A stretch of 13,863 bases of DNA, taken from positions 1-13,863 of the forward strand of contig JAUWXV010000080.1 of the NCBI GenBank assembly GCA_030616165.1. The letters are read 5' to 3'. The stretch is from a bacterium. GTDB lineage: Bacteria > SM23-31 > JAUVVT01. Under the pieces are notes generated by a model that was not told the DNA's origin, made no database searches, and saw nothing but the letters and a program-made list of their open reading frames with translations. Numbering within the stretch: the first letter of the stretch is position 1; each line of letters begins with the position of its first letter. This document shows positions 7,169-13,863 of the stretch, piece by piece. A program made the translations under genes and the position numbers.

Positions 7169-9484
7169 TTACGGGAGTCCCTTTTGCCTCCTGTATATCC
7201 ATTCTGCCGAAAATAAAATGACTAAAAGCAGGAAGATTAACGGTAAATCCCATAAGTATTCTGTGCGATAAACCGAGGTTCTTGTTTTCCGTGTTTTTAA
7301 ATTTATCGGGATATCTTCAGCCTCAAATGGTTCGTAATATATACCACCGTTTAATTCCGCAAGATTTTCAAGGAAATCTCTTTTAAGTGTAGCGTTATAG
7401 AACTCTTTTTTTGAAGGGCGACTAAGGAAACTCTGATACTTTTTTCCGATAGTTTCGCCGTTTTGTTGAGCCTCGACCTCTATTGTATATACCCCCGGAT
7501 GTTGCGGTATAAACGTACTCAGGTATTCTCCCTCTTCGGTTAATTCGGGACGGAAGTGTATCTCATGGATGCCGCCGAATGGATCCGTAAGGATTCCTGA
7601 AACATCTGTAAAAATCAACGGGTCGTATTTGTTGTCATAAACACCGACTCGAATCGGGATTTCGATACCCGGTTCAAAACGATTTTCAGTAAGGTCAATA
7701 TTGACTTTACCTGGAGAATCGGTGCTCAGCCATCGTGCAAATTGACGCCAGAACCTTTCATGGCGTGTATCCTTTGCATCAAGTAACATCTGCCACCGCC
7801 AGGTGCTCGCAGTAGCAAGAGCCGCCGTCCGTCCCTTCCCATACCGCTGTATAACGAGCAATGGCTCACGACCTCCATACCGATCCTCGGGCTTTTCAGC
7901 GAGAATAGTCGCTCCCGGTTTCACAACACCAAAATAGTTAATAGTGAAGAGTTTGGGCATTTCATCCCATATTGACCTGTTTGTCGTTACATTGGTTGCC
8001 AATTTCAAAATAGGATTTTCCAATCCGGCACCTGTCGGCACAAATTTGAAACCCTGTTCTTCTTCAGGAATAACGGGATTTTTAAAGTCCGGCTGAATTG
8101 TCATCCTCCTCTTCGGGTCCAGTTCAACCGGCAAAAGGTCGGCAATCGGGGTATTCCAGAAATCTCCCTCTGCAAAAGAATTACGACCACCCAACATTAA
8201 AAAACCTCCACCCCTCTTTCTGACAAATTTCTCGACCATCTCGAGCTGCTTTATAGAGAAATAGCTCGCCTCAATATCACCAAATATAACAGCCTTAAAA
8301 CCGAACAGTTCTTCCTCAGAGTCAGGAAATCCACCTCTTAGTTCATTGACCGTATATATACCCTGACGATAATATTTCCCGGTACCGGTTCTCGTTATAG
8401 AGGTAAAATCCAAAACCTGATCGTCTTCCAATACTCTTTTGATAAATTTAAAATCGCTGCGCAAATGTCCCTCTAAATAAAGTATCCTGATAGTATCTTT
8501 TTTAGAATCAATTAACATGTTGAGGGTGTTGTTCTCAACATTCAATTCATTCAGTACAGGAGTTATTTGCACGGTGTATTCTGCCGCATCATCTTCTTCA
8601 GGTTCATAAAAAAATGAGAAAAGATCAATTTTACCATTTCCTTTAAGGTTCATATCTTTAGTAAAAGCCAGTTTCTCTCCTTTATAAATATTGAATGTAA
8701 CTGGCTCTATTTCATCGATCCAGCTTCTCACCTTTACTTCTACTTCCGCCCCTGTACCTTCCAGCAATTCCTTGTTGGTTGTTACGTCCAGGAGTTCACG
8801 TTCCTGCTCTAACGTCTCACTTCCCAGACCAACAATATGCAGCGGAATGTCAAGACTGCGAAGTTCTTCTGCAATACTCCGTGTATCATCTTTGCTGTTG
8901 TCACCTCCGTCTGAAAACAGGAGAATGCCTGCCAGTGGAAGACCTTTAAAATCTGAAAGAACACGCTGCAGAGATGCTGTAAAATTTGTTTCACGCCCAT
9001 CTGGCTCCAGATACGCTATACTGTCCACACGCGATGCTTCATTACTAAAAATATAATGACGAATTCTAAAATTTTCTTCCAGTTCGGACAGTATGCCGTT
9101 ATTATTATCTAATAATATAGTATTAATATCATCATGGCGGGTCTGTCCGAAATAACCGTCAGGTATGTTCATGCTCGCAGAATTGTCTATCAATACCGCG
9201 AGAAAGTTTTCATTCGGAATAACGTCCGGCATCATAAGCATTGGTTCAAAAAGCGGAAAGCAGAGCAGGAGAAGTACGATTATCCTGAGGCTAATTGAGA
9301 ATACTCTGCTCCGGTTTCTTGCATATATGTTCGTTAGATAATAGATAATTAAGAAGCCAATGAGTAGAATCAGCAACAATCCCAAGAACAGGTATGCGGC
9401 ATTACCTGCCTGGAATAAAAAATCCCCTTCTTCATAGTTTATTCGTTTAAACTTTAAAAGATATTCGAACCACTTTTCAGACAT
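7169..9484 (-). CDS. Membrane VWA-domain protein with glutamine-amidotransferase-like domain
   Basis: This is a 771-residue membrane protein. Two N-terminal transmembrane helices (about 30-50 and 63-80) are followed by a von Willebrand factor A domain (about 93-225) with a complete metal-ion-dependent adhesion site: DNSAS (100-104), Thr166 and Asp192 in LFSDGGDN. A beta-rich linker (240-325) leads to a class I glutamine-amidotransferase-like domain (about 330-650), marked by IRILYLEGH and GGGFLMLGGRNSFAEGDFW. The nucleophilic Cys of real amidotransferases is not evident there, so this domain is probably structural or ligand-binding. A beta-sandwich segment (about 610-700) follows, then a C-terminal transmembrane helix near 747-760 (LIFLLLVILFSAEW). 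The VWA domain should face the periplasm. Family members sit in MoxR/DUF58 operons. The gene starts 37 bases after the preceding stop and ends 19 bases before the protease gene, so it probably acts with both neighbours. Confidence 0.85.
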   Translation of the reverse strand: MSEKWFEYLLKFKRINYEEGDFLFQAGNAAYLFLGLLLILLIGFLIIYYLTNIYARNRSRVFSISLRIIVLLLLCFPLFEPMLMMPDVIPNENFLAVLIDNSASMNIPDGYFGQTRHDDINTILLDNNNGILSELEENFRIRHYIFSNEASRVDSIAYLEPDGRETNFTASLQRVLSDFKGLPLAGILLFSDGGDNSKDDTRSIAEELRSLDIPLHIVGLGSETLEQERELLDVTTNKELLEGTGAEVEVKVRSWIDEIEPVTFNIYKGEKLAFTKDMNLKGNGKIDLFSFFYEPEEDDAAEYTVQITPVLNELNVENNTLNMLIDSKKDTIRILYLEGHLRSDFKFIKRVLEDDQVLDFTSITRTGTGKYYRQGIYTVNELRGGFPDSEEELFGFKAVIFGDIEASYFSIKQLEMVEKFVRKRGGGFLMLGGRNSFAEGDFWNTPIADLLPVELDPKRRMTIQPDFKNPVIPEEEQGFKFVPTGAGLENPILKLATNVTTNRSIWDEMPKLFTINYFGVVKPGATILAEKPEDRYGGREPLLVIQRYGKGRTAALATASTWRWQMLLDAKDTRHERFWRQFARWLSTDSPGKVNIDLTENRFEPGIEIPIRVGVYDNKYDPLIFTDVSGILTDPFGGIHEIHFRPELTEEGEYLSTFIPQHPGVYTIEVEAQQNGETIGKKYQSFLSRPSKKEFYNATLKRDFLENLAELNGGIYYEPFEAEDIPINLKTRKTRTSVYRTEYLWDLPLIFLLLVILFSAEWIYRRQKGLP

Positions 9485-9521
9485 TTTATCTATTTATTCT
9501 GCTCTTATCTAACAGACTTAT

Positions 9522-12500
9522 TCATTTTTTTTTGGAGATTGACTCGAAATACTTATCAACCAATCTCTTGTACTCTGGAGGGACTTCCGCTTTACGCATG
9601 CCGTATAGCTTTTTCTCTAATTCAATCGCATCCAGACGTTCTAAAAGGTGCATTTCAATCTGTGACAATGGGTCAAAAATATTTTTCTTAAAATGTTCCT
9701 TTGCAGCCTCATCAAGGAGTTCGCCGGTTATACGAGGTGCGGCTGTATGACGGGCACCTTCAAGAGTATGCCGCATACCGCTGTCATCCATATACTCCCG
9801 CTCCATTCTATCTATCATCTGCTGGAATTGTTCGAGAAGTCTCTGCATTCGTACAGTGTTATTTCGGTCTCGGTCTCCACCGCCTCTTCCCCCCTGCTGC
9901 TGGTCCTGCATCTGTTCCTGTCCTTGCGACTGTTGCTGCTGCTCTCTGCTGTTTGTATTCTGCTGGCTATCACGCTGCTGCTGTTGATTCGGCTGTGTCT
10001 GTGCCGTAATTTCTTCAAAACGTCTAAGCATTTCCCTCGTATCTTCAAGAGACCGGCTTAATCTTTCTTCTTCAGTTATAGGTAATCCACCTTCCAGTTC
10101 ACGTATCTGGTTCTCCAGCATCTCAATGCTGTACTGTATATTATCCTCAAGTATACGGGCATATGTCAGCCATCCATTTTGTAAAAAAACCCTTGATTCT
10201 TCCATTTTCCTTTCTAAATCTTCACGTTTAATGGTGTTCTGGATATTTCTCATATCCGTTGAAGTCTGTGGATTTTCCTGGAGTGTTTGCTCTTCAATCG
10301 CCTTTGCCTGATTTTCCAGACTTTTCAGGTTGTCAATCATGTTTTCTCTATTTTCAGTTATTCTTTTCAGATTAGTTTCATCATACACCTTCCCGCGATT
10401 CTTTTGTATTTCATCGAACGTTTCACGGATATCCTTAGCAAGTTGATTCTCCTGCTCCTTGAACTGCTCAAAGTTTTCCGTAAAATTATCGAGCATCTCC
10501 CGGGCATTATCGGTAAGTGACATCCGCATATCTTGCTGTAGTTTATTGAGTTCGTTCAATGCCTGGCGCTGTTTAGACATCGACTGCTGTATGTTTCCAT
10601 TTTTCATTTCTTGTTCAGCCTGACGCATCGTCTCAGCAATCCTCTGCATCCGTTCCTGTAATTGTCTCGTAATCTGCTGATTATCCCTTGACATCTGCCG
10701 CATCGTGTTGGATAAGTTTTCCGCCTCCTGCCGAAGTTCCTCCTGGTCACGTTTCAGGCGGTCTAAAAATCTTCGGTCATCTTCCTCCTGAAGATTATTT
10801 CTGCTCTGATTGGCGAGCAATTGCTGCCTTTTTGCAAGTTCCTCAATCTTTTGTAAAGCATCGTTGACCTCTTCGTTCTGCTGTTGTTCACTCTGCTGCT
10901 GCTGTATTTCATATTTGTCCTTGGAAATATCGAGTTCAAGGTCCATTAATTCCGTCATTCGCTCTTCACTCGGAGACCTCTGGCTTCCGCCTGCCTGGCT
11001 TGCCTGCTGGCGACTCCGCTGAACACGCTTTTCCTTATTTTTTGCATCTGCTTTTAACAAGTAGTTGAGTGCCTTTTGTTCCGGCTTCAGTGCCTCTACC
11101 AGTTCACTATCGGTTAAAAAGTCGACCGCCGAATTCATTTCTTTCACCGCGGCGCGGAGTAAATCCGCAATTTCCTTATTCTCTTCGTCGGTAATCATCT
11201 CCATTGAAAACGCAGTGGAATTAACACGACTGTCAATGTTGTCTCTTAGATTTGTCTGTGCCTGGACGAGTGCTTCCCTGGATTCTTCAAAGTCTTCGGG
11301 AGTCTTTTCATTCCTCAGCCGGTAGAGTTTCCACGTTGCGGCTATAATCATTTGTTGATTGATAACCATCTGACTGCCCTGCTGACCGCCCTGCTGTTCA
11401 CCGCCACTTTGTTGATTATTTACCTGTGTGTATTTCGCATCAAATGGAATTACCTCGATAAAATACATATCCGTTACCGCAGGATTATCTTTGTGGAAAT
11501 TATCTTCTGCTTCAACGTAATATGAGATTATATCACCCGGCTCTAAAATAAAATCTTCAAGATAAAAAATATGTGCCCCGGAAACATCTGTAACACCCCT
11601 GGAGTCATTGTCAATAAGGTCGACTGGTTTTTCTTCATCACCATTTATCGAGTATTTTAGTTGAACCCTGTTAACGCCAAAATCATCCGTTACAGATGCC
11701 GCAAGTAATACCTCCTCCACCGCGTTAACCCGGACGTCCCTCTGCGGGTCGGTTATGGTGATTATTGGCAATTCGTCATCAACGGGCGTAATTTGATATT
11801 CTTCAGGAAATTTATTGTTTTTATCCTCTTTATCAGTCAGTTTTACATAGTATATTCCATAATCCTGTAAAGTAAGATTTCCACGAAAAATCCCATTATA
11901 GAGAGGTCTCAATGGAATACGCTGGGAATCGTTCACTATCAGTTCTCCTGTGACCACAGTACCGGTTGTCTCGATTGTTAACGTAACTTCCGAACCTTTT
12001 AATCCGCGGATATTCCCCGTGTTCTCTTCAGTTCTATCCGGCAAACCTGTATATGAAGGATAGGAGTATTTCAAATCGATTTGAGTAACTTTCGGAAATT
12101 CATATATCGATATTGTAAACTCAGGAGAACGCATTTCGTTGAGTTCAATGTAGTAGTTGATAGGCTCCTGAATACTCAAGAATTGATACATATACAACGG
12201 CTTATTAAGCCCTTTCTCCATAATTTCCTTGCGCCAGATATCTTCCTCTATTTTAAAATGCAGTACAACATCATCATACGATGCCTTCTTAAGTTCCGCC
12301 ATTATTTCCTGAGACTCTCCTTTTTCAATTTGAATATTACCGGGAATTATGTGAATAATATCCTGTTGAATCTCAGCCGCTGGCATTGAAATGAGCTCCA
12401 TTTTCGAAGTTACCGTGCTTATATCATCCTTGAAAGTATAGATGAAAAGCAGAAAAAGAAGAAGCAGTCCGTAAGCAGTATATGAAAGTATTCGCTCTTT

Positions 12501-12935
12501 TTTGCGGTCGATAACTGTAGAAATTTGAACTGTCTGTGCTTTGCGTGAAGCGTCGTCAATGAGTTTGTCAAACAGGATGTTTTTTTCGCGTTGCGATAAA
12601 AGACCATCTACTTCTACTGCACTGTTAATACGGTCTTCCAACTCCGGAATCTTTTCTTCGATAAAAAGGGCAATCTTTTGGTTACTAAGTCGCTGACACA
12701 AAGGGCGGATGACAAACTGCACTATTTCAACGAGGAGAACTATTGATGCCACTGCAATACCGATGCTTTGAAACAAGGGAGAAATGCCAAACTGGTAACT
12801 CAAAAGAATGTAGATTACTGCAAAAAAGATAAATGTTAAGACAGTGATAGCAATTCCCTGTTTTAAAGTCCTGAATATCCAGCGCCTTTTAATATCTTTG
12901 ACTAATTTCTTGAGTTTGTAAGATGAAGTTTTCAT
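9522..12935 (-). CDS. Large membrane protein with beta-sandwich and Q-rich coiled-coil regions (DUF4175-like)
   Basis: This 1137-residue protein begins at an ATG with AGAGG 7 bases upstream. Transmembrane helices lie at about 26-46, 55-75 and 150-167. The exposed part has several Ig-like beta domains (about 190-500) with landmarks YPSYTGLPDRTEEN (292-305), a conserved type of fold junction, and SVTDDFGVNRVQLKYSING (414-432), typical of this family. From about 505 to 975 it is highly charged, Gln-rich and helical, a long coiled coil with heptad-like R/Q/E/L spacing. A low-complexity Gln/Gly/Arg stretch (978-1022) precedes a helical C-terminal domain (1026-1130). It resembles the large DUF4175-type proteins found between VWA genes in MoxR operons; the exact family is from memory. 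It may act as a scaffold in a membrane complex with the flanking VWA proteins. The gene ends in nine A residues before TGA. Molecular function unknown. Confidence 0.75.
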   Translation of the reverse strand: MKTSSYKLKKLVKDIKRRWIFRTLKQGIAITVLTFIFFAVIYILLSYQFGISPLFQSIGIAVASIVLLVEIVQFVIRPLCQRLSNQKIALFIEEKIPELEDRINSAVEVDGLLSQREKNILFDKLIDDASRKAQTVQISTVIDRKKERILSYTAYGLLLLFLLFIYTFKDDISTVTSKMELISMPAAEIQQDIIHIIPGNIQIEKGESQEIMAELKKASYDDVVLHFKIEEDIWRKEIMEKGLNKPLYMYQFLSIQEPINYYIELNEMRSPEFTISIYEFPKVTQIDLKYSYPSYTGLPDRTEENTGNIRGLKGSEVTLTIETTGTVVTGELIVNDSQRIPLRPLYNGIFRGNLTLQDYGIYYVKLTDKEDKNNKFPEEYQITPVDDELPIITITDPQRDVRVNAVEEVLLAASVTDDFGVNRVQLKYSINGDEEKPVDLIDNDSRGVTDVSGAHIFYLEDFILEPGDIISYYVEAEDNFHKDNPAVTDMYFIEVIPFDAKYTQVNNQQSGGEQQGGQQGSQMVINQQMIIAATWKLYRLRNEKTPEDFEESREALVQAQTNLRDNIDSRVNSTAFSMEMITDEENKEIADLLRAAVKEMNSAVDFLTDSELVEALKPEQKALNYLLKADAKNKEKRVQRSRQQASQAGGSQRSPSEERMTELMDLELDISKDKYEIQQQQSEQQQNEEVNDALQKIEELAKRQQLLANQSRNNLQEEDDRRFLDRLKRDQEELRQEAENLSNTMRQMSRDNQQITRQLQERMQRIAETMRQAEQEMKNGNIQQSMSKQRQALNELNKLQQDMRMSLTDNAREMLDNFTENFEQFKEQENQLAKDIRETFDEIQKNRGKVYDETNLKRITENRENMIDNLKSLENQAKAIEEQTLQENPQTSTDMRNIQNTIKREDLERKMEESRVFLQNGWLTYARILEDNIQYSIEMLENQIRELEGGLPITEEERLSRSLEDTREMLRRFEEITAQTQPNQQQQRDSQQNTNSREQQQQSQGQEQMQDQQQGGRGGGDRDRNNTVRMQRLLEQFQQMIDRMEREYMDDSGMRHTLEGARHTAAPRITGELLDEAAKEHFKKNIFDPLSQIEMHLLERLDAIELEKKLYGMRKAEVPPEYKRLVDKYFESISKKK
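9876..10004 (-). repeat. Low-complexity Gln-rich segment in the DUF4175-like protein
   Basis: Residues 978-1020 are mainly Gln with Gly, Arg, Ser and Asp, encoded by mixed CAA/CAG codons rather than a pure triplet repeat. A second, weaker Gln-rich stretch lies near residues 507-529 and a third near 677-687. They look like flexible linkers between helical segments. The plus-strand open frames opposite them are by-products of this composition. Confidence 0.7.
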
Positions 12936-12942
12936 ATAAAAA

Positions 12943-12947
12943 CCTCT
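12943..12947 (-). promoter_or_regulatory. Ribosome binding site AGAGG for the DUF4175-like gene
   Basis: On the minus strand AGAGG stands 7 bases before the ATG at 12935, inside the 42-base gap after the upstream stop. Confidence 0.65.
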
Positions 12948-12977
12948 GTTGTGTATTGAATTAAAACTAAATAAACT

Positions 12978-13863
12978 TTATTTTGGCTTTTGCCCGAATT
13001 TCGCCTCGACCTTACGGTTTGCGAAAAATGTCTCAAACAGAAACAGCGCAATAATGAATAGCAATATGTATCGCCACAATTTCTGGTTTTTTTCTTCCTC
13101 TACAATATTCCTGAGGTTTGCCAGTTTCACTTCATTTTCGCCTTTGTTTATTGGACGAGTAACCGCCGTGTATACTTCCGCCTCGTCTTTCGAGGTTAAA
13201 TCAGACTCGCGCCCTTCCACATTTACAGAAAAATATCTATGTTTATCACCATGAACAGCCTTATAATTCCCCGGGACTTCCGTTTCACGAAAATAACCTG
13301 TCCCGGTCTCATCTATGGTCACCTTAAATATATTCTCACCCGGTGCGTTCACCTCCCATTCATCCCCAGGCTCACTATGCAATGACACTGCCTCCCCCAC
13401 TACAAAAGTATTTTTCCTCTCTGAGGAGGTTAATACGTATTTTGCCAACTGGTATACGAATGGTAAATAAATTTCATTCACAGGGAAATCTCCCCATTCC
13501 GTATTGAATGTTGAAGTAAAAACAAGAATTTTCCCCTTACCGAGTATTCGTTCAATCATAAAGGCGTCATCTGTATCATATTTACCAATAACCACTGCAT
13601 TTGTATCCGGGATAACCTTAACGTATTCTCTGAATTTGGGTCTGAAAATATCGCCTGTTCCGGATTTTGCGAATATAGAAAAAATCGGGTGCTTTAAATC
13701 TACTTCTCCAATAATTGCATTAGGTAACTGAAGAGTCCGAACCGCAACACGTTCACCAAGACTACCTATACCTAACTCACTAAGGTTGCGTGAAAATGGT
13801 TTCAAATTTACCTGCCCCCCAAACGAAAGAAGAAGACCTCCCCCTTCTTCAACACACTCTTTT
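12978..13863 (-). CDS. Partial BatA/VWA-type membrane protein (C-terminal 294 residues)
   Basis: The frame runs open to the window edge; the N-terminal part is outside. A TTG codon at 13805 is not a plausible start, because in-frame sequence continues upstream with EEGGGLLLSFGGQVN, a motif typical of the glutamine-amidotransferase-like part of BatA-domain/VWA proteins (usually G-G-G-L-L-x-F-L-G-D). The visible region then has a Rossmann-like stretch (FMIERILGKGKILVFTST), YLPFVYQLAKYVL, a beta-sandwich segment and a single C-terminal transmembrane helix (about 21 residues: RYILLFIIALFLFETFF), followed by a short basic cytoplasmic tail. The complete protein would be expected to have an N-terminal BatA transmembrane domain and a VWA domain. 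It is the first gene of the visible operon, 42 bases ahead of the DUF4175-like gene. Family assignment is fairly secure; the extent of the missing part is not known. Confidence 0.8.
   Translation of the reverse strand, partial: KECVEEGGGLLLSFGGQVNLKPFSRNLSELGIGSLGERVAVRTLQLPNAIIGEVDLKHPIFSIFAKSGTGDIFRPKFREYVKVIPDTNAVVIGKYDTDDAFMIERILGKGKILVFTSTFNTEWGDFPVNEIYLPFVYQLAKYVLTSSERKNTFVVGEAVSLHSEPGDEWEVNAPGENIFKVTIDETGTGYFRETEVPGNYKAVHGDKHRYFSVNVEGRESDLTSKDEAEVYTAVTRPINKGENEVKLANLRNIVEEEKNQKLWRYILLFIIALFLFETFFANRKVEAKFGQKPK

Noticed and set aside
8691-9056. Plus-strand 121-codon open frame opposite the VWA protein
   Set aside because: Ser/Arg-rich composition typical of an antisense shadow; the minus-strand gene has clear domains across it.
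9525-9533. Run of nine A residues (mRNA sense) just before a TGA as a slippage site
   Set aside because: It encodes Lys-Lys-Lys at the very end of the gene, and no meaningful alternative frame follows.
9693-10061. Plus-strand open frames of 100 or more codons opposite the Q-rich coiled-coil gene
   Set aside because: They are Ser/Leu/Cys-rich mirror frames of CAG/CAA/GAA codons, without ribosome sites or recognisable domains.

Overview
The window reads as an accessory stretch of an AT-rich bacterial genome. The gene types suggest a polysaccharide-degrading lineage of the PVC/FCB type or a related candidate phylum, for example Planctomycetes, Poribacteria or Latescibacteria. This rests on a secreted ceramidase-fold protein, a Tat-exported sugar-isomerase-like protein, a tandem acetylxylan-esterase-like hydrolase, and a membrane von Willebrand factor A (VWA) operon with a caspase-like protease. 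The placement is inference; no rRNA or other marker gene is present.

Layout. Positions 1-102 hold the last 33 codons of a probable transposase. Positions 236-1768 (+) encode an exported neutral-ceramidase-like protein. Positions 1906-3486 (+) encode a Tat-exported L-fucose-isomerase-like protein whose frame is interrupted by one TGA at 3322-3324. Facing it on the minus strand (5774 to 3642) is a secreted alpha/beta hydrolase with two hydrolase domains. A very AT-rich spacer (5775-6108, about 15% G+C in its core) follows. The rest is one minus-strand operon read from 13863 down to 6109: a partial BatA/VWA-type membrane protein, a 1137-residue membrane, beta-sandwich and coiled-coil protein (DUF4175-like), a 771-residue protein with a VWA domain and a glutamine-amidotransferase-like domain, and a secreted caspase/legumain-like protease. 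Gaps in the operon are 42, 37 and 19 bases, so co-transcription is likely. In related bacteria such operons usually begin with MoxR AAA+ ATPase and DUF58 genes, which would lie beyond 13863.

The strongest signal is in the isomerase-like gene. After the TGA the same frame stays open for 53 codons, and its translation looks like the expected C-terminus of the family, including a His that could be a metal ligand. Starting 13 bases after the TGA is a perfect hairpin (7 bp, loop AGUU, or an 8+8 inverted repeat around GT). Its spacing and its loop G fit a bacterial selenocysteine insertion element (SECIS). The gene is therefore a candidate undescribed selenoprotein, Tat-exported and in a sugar-isomerase fold. 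A nonsense mutation or sequencing error is the main alternative. TGA is used as a normal stop elsewhere in the window, so general reassignment of TGA is unlikely.

The second item of interest is the operon that ends in a secreted caspase-like protease with a well-formed EF-hand loop. It suggests a calcium-responsive envelope protease tied to a MoxR/VWA membrane complex.
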